A stretch of 43,269 nucleotides of DNA from an uncultured Clostridia bacterium (lineage in GTDB: Bacteria > Bacillota > Clostridia > UBA1381), in assembly GCA_947585795.1 (NCBI GenBank), contig CANPXG010000016.1:1-43269 (forward strand). The letters run 5' to 3'. Within the stretch, counting starts at the first letter, position 1; every line of letters starts with the position of its first letter. The translations under genes and the position numbers were made by a program. The notes beneath the pieces are model-generated. The model was not told where the DNA came from. It did no database searches and saw only the letters and a list, made by a program, of their open reading frames with translations. Below, piece by piece: positions 36,801-43,269 of the stretch.

Positions 36801-39800
36801 CCGTTATACGTCAAAACATTTGCCTTTACCGTTGCGGTCGGCTCCGCCTTTGCGATGGTTATATTTGGAATTTCGACAGGCTCGGTGTCGTTATGGTTTT
36901 TGTCGCCCTTAACCTTGTACCAAACCGAATATGTGTCCGCGTCCGTTTCCGTGGGAATATCGGACGAATAGCTTTCATTGTCCGTGCTGTACTGTACCTC
37001 GCCGTCCTCTGTTTTACCCGCTGTGACAAGCGCCTGCGCCTCGCCGGTGTACGTCAAATCCGTATTTGCCGTCGGCGCCTCGGTGATTGCCGAATCCGCC
37101 TTTTCAATATTCACCGTGACATCGCCTGTCGGAGCGTCTGCCGCCTTATAATATTTTGCGTCGTCGCCTTCTACGGTAACGCCTGTCACCGTAACACTCT
37201 TGCCGTTACCCGCGTCCGCGTCGTCCATCGTTCCCGTTCCCGTTAATGTTACAGTGTCGCCATTGGCATTTGTCGGCGTAAGACTTACTTCAACGGTCGT
37301 GCCGCCGTCATATTTTCTGTTTGTCGCCTCAGCCGTGTACGTAAGCGTTTTTTGTTTCATCGTAACGGTGATCTCGTTGTTTTGACTGCCGTTAAGGTTT
37401 ACGCTTCCGCCGTACTCCGCGCGGATAGTGTTTTCGCCGATTTCAAAATCCTTGTTTGCGGTGATTTCAAGCGTCGCGGTGCCGATGCTTTTTAATTCCC
37501 CGTCTGTATATTCTACATTAGCCGTGCCGAGGGATTTTTCATTAATAAAGAACTCGACTTTATCTAAAGCTACCGCCGCTAAACGTATACCGTTCGCCGC
37601 GCTGCGCGTAACGTTGGCGGTGAGCGTAATCGTCGAGCCGTATGTTACCTCGCCGCCGTCAACCGCAAGCGTTGAATCTGCCTTATTGATTTTAACATTT
37701 TCCACCTTTTGCGGCGTGCTGTCCTCGTGGTTACTGTCACCCTTAACCTTGTACCAAACATCGTAGTCTTTCGCCTCAGTACCCGTCGGAATAACGTTTG
37801 TATAATTGCCCTCTTGCTGCGTAGCGTACTGCACCTCGCCGTCCTCTGTTTTACCCGCTGTGACAAGCTCCTGCGCCTCGCCCGTATACGTCAAATCCTT
37901 TGCCGTCGGAGCGCTCTCTACGCTTGACGCGGCTTTTTTGATTTTAACGTCTTCAACCTTTGTAGGATCTATATCTTTATGGTTACTGTCGCCCTCGACC
38001 TTGTACCAAACCTCGTAGTCCTGAGCGTCTGTGCCTTTCGGAACAGTTTCGCTGTACACGCCGTCCTGCGATGTGGCATATTTAAGCGTACCGTCCTCTG
38101 TTTCACCCGTTACAAGCTCATGCTCATTGCCGTCATAAGTTAAATCCGCCGCTTTCACCGTCACGCTCGGCTCGGCTTTCGCTATGCTCACCTTAACCGT
38201 GAGCGTCACATCGTCCGTGCCGTAGCTGTCAAAGCTCATAAGCGAATACTGCGGCGTTTTTTCATGTGCCGTAATCGTAATCGTATGTTCGCCCGCATTA
38301 AGCCCTGGTTGTACTGTCAGCGTATTCTCGTTTATACTTGCATCTGTGTCACCTTGGTCGCTTATTTCGTATGTAAACTTGCCCTCAGCCTCAACACTTT
38401 TGTTCGCGTACGCCATATATTCGTTCAAATCCGCCGTGATCGGCTCTTTGTAGCCGTAAGTATCATTCAGCGTGATGTTACTGTCGCCGCCGAAATGGTC
38501 GCGTCCGACGGCGTACACGGTCATATCCTCCGTAACGCTCGTATTCTCGTCAAACTTTTCGCCGTCGCCCTGTGTCTTTGACCAATTCTTAAACGTATAA
38601 TTATTCCTTTTAGGCTCACTCGGCAGCGCTACCTTTCCGTTCGGATTTGTATACTTCGCGTCGTACTCCGTTTCATTTTGAATGAACGCTACTTTCAGTA
38701 CCTTAGCTCCCGCAGCACTCGTCAGCACGGGGTAATCGTCAGCACCGTCGCCGAGCTTTTGTCCCCATACCTGTGTATCGGGCGAAGTCTGACCTTTCTG
38801 CAAAAGCCATGTTACCGCACCGGAATTAAATTCGTCCTCTGTTTTTGACTCTGTTTTTTCCACCGTGTTAGTACCTGATGTTGACGTAAATCCAACGCCT
38901 TTTAAGCCATCTGTTCCAAGATAATAGCAATTTTTTACCGTGCTGTTGTTTTGAAGTTGCCCCGTAATGGCGCCGAAGTAGCTAACCGACGCTGTTGCAG
39001 TAATGTTTCCGTTTGTATTATAGCAGTTTTCTATTGTGCCTCCGTCACAATATCCAGCGATACCGCCTACGAAGTTTCCTCCCGAAATACTGCCCGTATT
39101 ATAACAGTTCTCTATTTTACCTTTGTTTTGTCCGGCAACGCCTCCATAACCGACGTTACCTTTACCCACTAAATTTACACCGCTATAACAATATGTTATG
39201 GTTCCTTCGTTTTTTCCCGCTATGCCGCCGCTGTAGTTATATGCGGTAACGGAGCCTTCAACGCCGAGATTTTTAACTGTTCCCGTCGTGCCTATATATC
39301 CGAACAAACCTTTAGACTCGTTTGAGGTCTTTATATAAAGTCCGCTTATTTTATGCCCGTCACCGTCGAATGTGCCTTGAAAAGGCTTCTCCGTGGAAAC
39401 AAGCTCAGGGAAAGTTGCTGGCTCGTATATTCCAATCGGCGTCCATTGTTCTCCATCGCTGCCGTCAAGATTTATATCTGCCGTCAGCTTAAAATGTTCG
39501 CCGCTGCCGCCGTCATCATCATCGTTAATATAATTGCGTATCTTTTCAAGCGTCGGCTTGTCGGGAATCGTGTACGGTGTAGCCTCCTTACCGTTGCCGC
39601 CCTCAGGCGCAGCGGTGAGTATAGGTCTTTTGAGGAAAGAGGAATCCTCCCATGCACTGCCCGAGTCGCCGTTAAGTGACGATGCAAGCTTTTTAAAATC
39701 ATCGGCATTCTTTACATCGACCGTACCCGGAGTGTCTTTATCTGTGCCGCCGATACCTTTCTGCGCCATATCCTTAAGATAATAGCAGTTCGCTATTGTA

Positions 39801-40999
39801 CCGTTGCTGTTTGTTCCCGCAATGCCGCCGGCATTGGTACTGCCGCTTATCTCGCCCGTATTATAGCAGTTTTGTATCTTATCGCTGTTTGTACCGGCGA
39901 TACCGCCCGTGGCTGTAGTGCCGCTGATTTTCGCCGTATTATATGAATTTTCTATTGCGACGGTGTTTTTGCCCGCAATGCCGCCGGCAGCATCGCTCGT
40001 AGACGTGATATTGCCTAAGTTATATGAATTTTTTATGCTGCCGGTGTCTGCGGAGTTTTGGTCGTTACTGCCCGCGATACCGCCCGTGGCTTTATATCCG
40101 CTGATGGTTGCCGTATTATATGAATTTTCTATTGCGGCGGTGTTTTTGCCCGCAATGCCGCCGGTGAAAGACTCTGTACCGCTGCTCGTTATGATTTCGC
40201 CCGTATTATAGCAGTTTTCTATCTTTCCTTGGCTGTTATTGCCCGCAATGCCGCCGGTGGGGGAGTCGCCATCGGCTGTAAGAGTCACGCTGCCCGCGTT
40301 ATGGCAGTTTTGTATCGTTCCGCCGCCGCCTTCGCCGTTGTTATCGCCCGCGATACCGCCCGTTCCTGAGAATCCATCCGAGGTGCTGCTTGTAATATTG
40401 CCTGTATTATAGCAGCCCTTTATCGTTCCTTTGTCATTCAGTCCCGCGATACCGCCGATTGAACAGCTTCCGTTAATATCTACGTCGCTGTAACAATTTT
40501 CTATCGTACCGCTGTTCAGTCCCGCGATACCGCCTATATCGACTGTACCACCGTCTATTGAACCCGATACGCTGAGATTTTTTACAGTACCGCCTTCACC
40601 GATGCCCTCAAATAAGCCCCCATAAAGGGAATCGCCTATATACAGTCCTTTTATCGTATGACCTTTTCCGTCAAACGTGCCTTTAAACGGCTTTGATGAA
40701 AACACATCGCCTATCGGAGTCCATGATTTGCCGCCTTCGTCGCCTTTATCCGCGCCGTATGTGTCGGACATATCGATATCCGCCGTAAGCTCAAAGTACT
40801 TGCCGGTTGTGTCGTTTGTGGCAGCATAAGTGCTAAGCTCTTCAAGGTCTTTTAGGTTTGCGATTATGTAAGGACTGCTCACTTCGCCCGTTCCGCCCGA
40901 GCCTTCAAAACCCTCCGCGCGCGCGCTCAAAGAAAACGCGCCCGTCATGGAAAACACCATCGCAAGCGCTACTGTTAAACTCACAATTCTTCTTTTCAT
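33830..40999 (-). CDS. giant secreted GLUG / Ig-like / cohesin-like repeat protein
   Basis: A 2389-residue secreted protein. The signal peptide covers 1-28 (cut after ARA). Two blocks of GLUG-type repeats follow (about 34-434 and 467-707) with GGIAG and NCYNTG signatures. An InlB-type B-repeat lies at 767-830. Tandem MBG/YDG-like modules run from about 850 to 1750, then two Big_3-like Ig domains (1827-1977), two chitobiase C-terminal-like domains with YYTTDGT (1990-2147), a cohesin-like domain (about 2147-2277) and a final beta domain. There is no LPXTG, SLH or membrane anchor at the C-terminus. GGAGGAATG precedes the ATG at 40999; the frame upstream to 41140 spans the promoter. Confidence 0.9.
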   Translation of the reverse strand: MKRRIVSLTVALAMVFSMTGAFSLSARAEGFEGSGGTGEVSSPYIIANLKDLEELSTYAATNDTTGKYFELTADIDMSDTYGADKGDEGGKSWTPIGDVFSSKPFKGTFDGKGHTIKGLYIGDSLYGGLFEGIGEGGTVKNLSVSGSIDGGTVDIGGIAGLNSGTIENCYSDVDINGSCSIGGIAGLNDKGTIKGCYNTGNITSSTSDGFSGTGGIAGDNNGEGGGGTIQNCHNAGSVTLTADGDSPTGGIAGNNSQGKIENCYNTGEIITSSGTESFTGGIAGKNTAAIENSYNTATISGYKATGGIAGSNDQNSADTGSIKNSYNLGNITSTSDAAGGIAGKNTVAIENSYNTAKISGTTATGGIAGTNSDKIQNCYNTGEISGSTNAGGIAGTNSNGTIANCYYLKDMAQKGIGGTDKDTPGTVDVKNADDFKKLASSLNGDSGSAWEDSSFLKRPILTAAPEGGNGKEATPYTIPDKPTLEKIRNYINDDDDGGSGEHFKLTADINLDGSDGEQWTPIGIYEPATFPELVSTEKPFQGTFDGDGHKISGLYIKTSNESKGLFGYIGTTGTVKNLGVEGSVTAYNYSGGIAGKNEGTITYCYSGVNLVGKGNVGYGGVAGQNKGKIENCYNTGSISGGNFVGGIAGYCDGGTIENCYNTNGNITATASVSYFGAITGQLQNNSTVKNCYYLGTDGLKGVGFTSTSGTNTVEKTESKTEDEFNSGAVTWLLQKGQTSPDTQVWGQKLGDGADDYPVLTSAAGAKVLKVAFIQNETEYDAKYTNPNGKVALPSEPKRNNYTFKNWSKTQGDGEKFDENTSVTEDMTVYAVGRDHFGGDSNITLNDTYGYKEPITADLNEYMAYANKSVEAEGKFTYEISDQGDTDASINENTLTVQPGLNAGEHTITITAHEKTPQYSLMSFDSYGTDDVTLTVKVSIAKAEPSVTVKAADLTYDGNEHELVTGETEDGTLKYATSQDGVYSETVPKGTDAQDYEVWYKVEGDSNHKDIDPTKVEDVKIKKAASSVESAPTAKDLTYTGEAQELVTAGKTEDGEVQYATQQEGNYTNVIPTGTEAKDYDVWYKVKGDSNHEDSTPQKVENVKINKADSTLAVDGGEVTYGSTITLTANVTRSAANGIRLAAVALDKVEFFINEKSLGTANVEYTDGELKSIGTATLEITANKDFEIGENTIRAEYGGSVNLNGSQNNEITVTMKQKTLTYTAEATNRKYDGGTTVEVSLTPTNANGDTVTLTGTGTMDDADAGNGKSVTVTGVTVEGDDAKYYKAADAPTGDVTVNIEKADSAITEAPTANTDLTYTGEAQALVTAGKTEDGEVQYSTDNESYSSDIPTETDADTYSVWYKVKGDKNHNDTEPVEIPNITIAKAEPTATVKANVLTYNGTAQELVTGTTNDGTLKYATEQEGDYEETVPTGTEAKAYEVWYMVEGDGNHEDSTPQKVDNVKINKADSTLAVDGGEVTYGDTLTLTATVAKSPSNLLSINAAVDTVDFYLGETLIKSANVVYEGPFSDTGTATAEVTADKKFAVGANTIRAEYGGSVNLNGSENNSITVTMNQKPLTYNVTATDREYNKTTLVNVTLTPTNNDEDNVTLTAVGNVAAADVDSYQTVNLTEIKVDGEDANYYSVDSSKDNVTLTEAVNITQANGTATVTMNDYKCGDDSVTPLPESDTNGINDVTYTYSVKDANEYVEEKPTKAGEPTEGTEYTVKAVFAETRNYKSVTVTDDFKITHNWDEWTLTDEPTQTEKGAAERNCLSEDNASPDTAVVAELSDDTVWTKGKYVPPTPDKDGSQEYKSEYGTVTETIPKLIVSDLRIISEPTVTTVTEGMTLDVTGLEVEAVYSDTSTANVTHDCKLTYGTSTVGTQTVTVTYGDKKVTFNITVIAKELTGITITKKPDKRLYNKGDSLDTAGMLVTASYNNGTEAQVTDYTTQGYSAQTVGTQTVTVTYGGFTAEFTVTVTETAAPTGTVETPVIETSGYYGGKTVTLTCASADAKIYYTTDGTVPTAASNPYTEPFKVTATTTVKAIAVKDGMEQSRTASGKISVTKAAAPTLSADSGEIEAGTVITLQSDTSGAKIYYTTDGTDPTAENGTLCDGSIVVTEDMTIKAAAVKEGYAWSDVREASYTVKARTAGTADISIGSASGKAGDTLYVPVYIGADSSITDYRFTLTFDNTKLACASISSPDGAAATDIFTSLGENSVTVLYNGSDAVKGGEVCRIAFKALDGAADGECELAVSGAVVITEDAYCDVKTSNGAITLLTPDIKVSADAVFSDEDGNEVDTSSMSGEVDASLTIDEVEGADSPVIANIILAVYDRNGALASMNMMEADLSDTSFIFQKTITIPENVSVGSIKLMIWNGLSDMSPITAASKML
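34170..34560 (-). other. cohesin-like domain within the giant protein
   Basis: The encoded segment begins ADISIGSASGKAGDTLYVPV and contains YRFTLTFDNTKLACASI, VTVLYNGSDAVKGGEVCRIAFKA-type and SGAVVITEDAY-type strands in the cohesin order. In the known family cohesins bind dockerin domains to assemble multi-protein complexes. No dockerin is encoded in this window. Confidence 0.65.
36300..37720 (-). repeat. internal duplication of ~1.07 kb in the giant gene
   Basis: The segment around 36340-36680 reappears around 37390-37760. Both encode STPQKV-(D/E)-NVKINKADSTL followed by EVTYG and an IRAEYGGSVNLNG stretch. DNA identity is about 90% over the best 100 bases. It indicates a fairly recent duplication of a block of Ig-like modules, with slower drift elsewhere in the copies. 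Confidence 0.7.
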
Positions 41000-41039
41000 C
41001 AGACATTCCTCCGTAAAGTCACAAAATATTCCTACCGTA

Positions 41040-41068
41040 ATTGTACCACAAACAGCGTAGATCCTCAA
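41040..41068 (-). promoter_or_regulatory. promoter of the second giant surface protein
   Basis: On the minus strand TTGAGG (41068-41063) is followed after 17 bp by TACAAT (41045-41040), preceded by TGTGG. It lies about 40 bases upstream of the ATG. A phased direct repeat sits 12 bp upstream of the -35 box. Confidence 0.7.
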
Positions 41069-41080
41069 CACGCTTACCCT

Positions 41081-41115
41081 GATTTTCACGAAGTGAAACT
41101 TGATTTTTACGACTT
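41081..41115 (-). promoter_or_regulatory. candidate LytTR operator (21-bp-phased direct repeat)
   Basis: GATTTTCACGAAGT (41081-41094) and GATTTTTACGACTT (41102-41115) match at 11 of 14 positions and start exactly 21 bp apart. Pairs of direct repeats two helical turns apart, just upstream of a -35 box, are the known layout of LytTR-regulator sites. A palindrome TTTCAC-GAA-GTGAAA (41084-41098) overlaps the first copy. The LytTR regulator gene at 41243 is divergent from this promoter. Confidence 0.5.
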
Positions 41116-41131
41116 CATAGGGCATGCTTGC

Positions 41132-41155
41132 GAAAGTCATTTCTGACGGCGTGAA
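41132..41155 (+). promoter_or_regulatory. copy 2 of the shared 24-bp box
   Basis: GAAAGTCA, five bases, then GACGGCGTGAA, 21 of 24 positions equal to 24921-24944. It lies 16 bp upstream of the -35 box of the regulator gene, 11 bp farther than copy 1 lies from its -35 region. Confidence 0.6.
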
Positions 41156-41171
41156 CGACGCGCGCTGTCTA

Positions 41172-41200
41172 TTGAAAACGGCGAAGGGTTGTGGTATAAT
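41172..41200 (+). promoter_or_regulatory. promoter of the second LytTR system
   Basis: TTGAAA (41172-41177) is followed after 17 bp by a perfect TATAAT (41195-41200) with a TGTGG extension. It lies about 40 bases upstream of the regulator start. Confidence 0.85.
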
Positions 41201-41242
41201 TAGTGTGTATAGTGGAATAATTGCGAAAATGGGGTGAAGTTA

Positions 41243-41959
41243 ATGCGGATCGCGGTTTTGGATGATGACTTGAGGGAGAGGGAGCAGTTTGAAGAAGCCC
41301 TGCACGGCTGGGATCCGACGCGGAGTGCGGAAGGGTTTGAAAACGGCTCCGCTTTGCTCGACGCCGCGCGTTCGTCGCCGCCTTTTGATATAGCGTTTTT
41401 GGATATTTATCTGCCGCGGGAGGACGGTATGAATATAGCGAAGAGCCTGCGGGAGGCTTCGCCCGAAACGGAGATAGTGTTCGTCACGACGAGCACGGAG
41501 CACGCCGTTGACGCGTTCTCCGTCCGTGCGCTGCACTATATTGTAAAGCCGGTGACGACCGAAGACATAGTCGAGTGCTTTCACCGTCTTGCGAAGCGGC
41601 GCCGCGATAGGCGTGGGCGCGTGACGCTCGCGGTGGGTTCGGAGAGGTATACGGTGTTTTTGGATCAAATTTGTCTTATTGAAAGTGATAATCACACGGT
41701 CAATGTGTCGCTCGCCGACGGGCGGAGCTTGAAGGTGCGTATGTCCTTTAAAGAGGTCGAGGCGAAGCTGAACGAGAATTTTTTGAGGATAAATCGAGGT
41801 ATAGTGGTGAATATGGATTATATCGCGCAAATGCGGGCTGACGCGTGTATTTTGCAAAACGGTGTGCAGCTGCCGATAGCGATACGACGCAGTACGGCGA
41901 TACGCGCCGCGTATGACGATTATGTGTTTGACAGGCTTTCGGAGCGTAAGGAATTTTAA
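41243..41959 (+). CDS. LytTR-family response regulator (AgrA/ComE-like)
   Basis: A 238-residue regulator. The receiver domain (1-115) has the acidic cluster DDD (7-9), phospho-acceptor D54 in AFLDIY and K102 in IVKPV. The LytTR DNA-binding domain (about 130-232) has FLRINRGIVVNMDYI. The ATG at 41243 has GGGGTGA seven bases upstream; a GTG at 41234 overlaps that site. The kinase gene follows in the same operon. The gene is divergent from the giant secreted protein and shares its intergenic region, which makes that protein a likely target. Confidence 0.93.
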   Translation: MRIAVLDDDLREREQFEEALHGWDPTRSAEGFENGSALLDAARSSPPFDIAFLDIYLPREDGMNIAKSLREASPETEIVFVTTSTEHAVDAFSVRALHYIVKPVTTEDIVECFHRLAKRRRDRRGRVTLAVGSERYTVFLDQICLIESDNHTVNVSLADGRSLKVRMSFKEVEAKLNENFLRINRGIVVNMDYIAQMRADACILQNGVQLPIAIRRSTAIRAAYDDYVFDRLSERKEF

Positions 41960-41971
41960 GGAGGGTGGGCG

Positions 41972-43269
41972 ATGAACGCTTTTGTGAGAAACGCGCTTGG
42001 CTTCTTTGTGCAGTTTTTTCCGTGCGCGGTCATGCTTTTTTTCTCTTTCCCCGAGGAGGATTATCGGTTTCGGCGTAAATGGGTTTTTGTCGGAATGACG
42101 ACAGCCGCGGTGGCTTTGGCGGCGCTGTTTCCCGCTGTGATACGTATTGAGGTGGGCGGGAATGTGGCGTTTGGCGCGAATGTGTTTATGTTTTCCGCGA
42201 TATTTCTTGCGCTTTTGTCCTACATTTTTTTGGTACGTGAAATATTGATAAAAAAGCTTTTGGTTTTCTTTGTGGTACTGTTTTACGGAACGATGCAGTA
42301 TTGTTTGGTGAACGCGTTAAACGGATTTTTTACGGGATTTTTGAATATTACCCAAACGTATGAGGAATGGTCCGTGTACACGCCGCACGGGTTGGCGCTG
42401 TACATAATAACGACTGTTTTGCTGCTGCCGCTGATGCTGACGTTTGTGTCGCGCACCTTGCGCGAGTATATCGTGGAGGTGGAAACGAGCGACATGCGGC
42501 GTGAGTTTTTTGTGCTTATCATATCGACGGCGGCGCTCGTTGTAATGATGATTTGTGTTGATGTTACGTATTATTATTTGGAGTATAAGGTGTATTTGCT
42601 TATTTTAGCGTTGCTTTTTGTGCTGTTACTCTATCAAATGATAATATGCTGGCTTATTTTCAGGGAGTCGGTGCGCCGTAAGCGTGACAATGAGCAGCGG
42701 CGTACGCTTGAAATTCAGCGGTTCCAGTACGAGAAAATCGCGGGTGATATGGAGAATACGCGGCGTATGCGTCACGATATGCACCACCATTACAACGTCA
42801 TGAGCGATATGCTCGGCAGGGGTGAGGTGGAGGAAACGCGGGAGTATATTTCCGGTATGATCGGGGCGACGGTGAAGCGGGAGAGTGAGGTATACTGTAA
42901 AAATATGACGTTAAACGCGCTCCTTCAGTATTATGTGGGGCTTGCGCGTGACGAGGGGATAACGTGCCGCGTGCAGGCAGAGTGTGAGGAGCTTACGATC
43001 GAGCCCGCCGACCTTACGATACTGTTCGGTAACGTCATGGAGAACGCAATAAAGTCTTGTAAAAAATGTGCGGACGATCCGCGTATAACGATACGCGTCG
43101 GTACGGTGCACAGTTCGCTCGCGATCGAGATAACAAATTCCTGTGCGGGTGTGCGCCTTAACAGACGCTTCCAATCCGACGACGGATTTTCACCCGCCGA
43201 AGCGTTTATAAGCGACCGTCCCGTCGGCGGTCACGGTCTGCGCAGTATAGCGCATACAGTGCAAAAATA
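41972..43269 (+). CDS. AgrC/ComD-like sensor histidine kinase (cut by window end)
   Basis: The frame is open from 41972 to the last base, 432 codons, so the C-terminus is missing. About seven membrane helices fill the first 230 residues with no large extracellular domain, typical of peptide-pheromone receptors. The GHKL kinase part has H-box RMRHDMHHHYNVM (H268), N-box LFGNVMENAIKSC (N358) and glycine box GGHGLRSI near 418, all intact. AAGGAGGGTG precedes the ATG, 12 bases after the regulator stop. Family members of this shape sense secreted peptides and phosphorylate a LytTR regulator; the ligand here is unknown. Confidence 0.92.
   Translation, partial: MNAFVRNALGFFVQFFPCAVMLFFSFPEEDYRFRRKWVFVGMTTAAVALAALFPAVIRIEVGGNVAFGANVFMFSAIFLALLSYIFLVREILIKKLLVFFVVLFYGTMQYCLVNALNGFFTGFLNITQTYEEWSVYTPHGLALYIITTVLLLPLMLTFVSRTLREYIVEVETSDMRREFFVLIISTAALVVMMICVDVTYYYLEYKVYLLILALLFVLLLYQMIICWLIFRESVRRKRDNEQRRTLEIQRFQYEKIAGDMENTRRMRHDMHHHYNVMSDMLGRGEVEETREYISGMIGATVKRESEVYCKNMTLNALLQYYVGLARDEGITCRVQAECEELTIEPADLTILFGNVMENAIKSCKKCADDPRITIRVGTVHSSLAIEITNSCAGVRLNRRFQSDDGFSPAEAFISDRPVGGHGLRSIAHTVQK

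Overview
The window looks like chromosomal DNA from an anaerobic, Gram-positive member of the Clostridia, probably a gut commensal. This is inferred from gene content, not from a marker gene. It carries a lipobox lipoprotein, S-layer homology (SLH) domains, LytTR/GHKL two-component systems, an RsbU/RsbV-type partner-switching module and a complete V-type ATPase operon. Several promoters are textbook sigma-A type (TTGACA, 17 bp, TATAAT), often with a TGTGG extension before the -10 box. No rRNA, tRNA, CRISPR array, intact transposase or prophage was seen.

Layout. (1) 1-80: three hairpins in a row at the window edge. (2) 82-1068: a PAP2-family membrane phosphatase, divergent from (3) 1304-6917, a partner-switching cluster: a STAS-kinase fusion, a stand-alone STAS antagonist, a membrane receptor that joins a PP2C phosphatase to an RsbW-like ATPase, a possible degenerate GHKL protein and a flavodoxin-fold oxidoreductase. 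(4) 6955-9267: a convergent histidine kinase / LytTR regulator pair; the kinase has lost most of its catalytic domain. (5) 9405-17917, minus strand: a nine-gene V-type ATPase operon whose K subunit keeps the Na+-binding residues of the Enterococcus hirae enzyme. (6) 18014-18112: back-to-back consensus promoters. (7) 18113-24645: a peptide-export operon (type-1 solute-binding lipoprotein, HlyD-like adaptor, C39 peptidase-ABC exporter, second NHLM-type ABC protein), preceded by eight tandem copies of a ~22-bp unit that resembles its own ribosome-binding site and start codon. (8) 24646-25036: a purine-rich gap. (9) 25037-33360: a 2719-residue SLH surface protein followed 20 bp later by a 47-codon gene for a double-glycine leader peptide. 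(10) 33361-33829: terminators and a hairpin repeat. (11) 33830-40999, minus strand: a 2389-residue secreted repeat protein with GLUG repeats, Ig-like modules and a cohesin-like domain. (12) 41243-end: an intact LytTR regulator and an AgrC/ComD-like histidine kinase cut by the window edge.

How the parts may work together. The exporter has a C39 protease with its catalytic triad. The small gene at 33217 encodes the kind of leader such proteases cut, and the kinase/regulator pair at 41243 is of the class that commonly senses peptide pheromones. A near-identical 24-bp box lies upstream of both the SLH/peptide transcription unit and the regulator. A 21-bp-phased direct repeat, the usual geometry of LytTR operators, lies upstream of the second giant surface protein. 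My working model is a peptide-signalling system controlling two giant surface proteins. This is inference; the individual parts are visible in the sequence.
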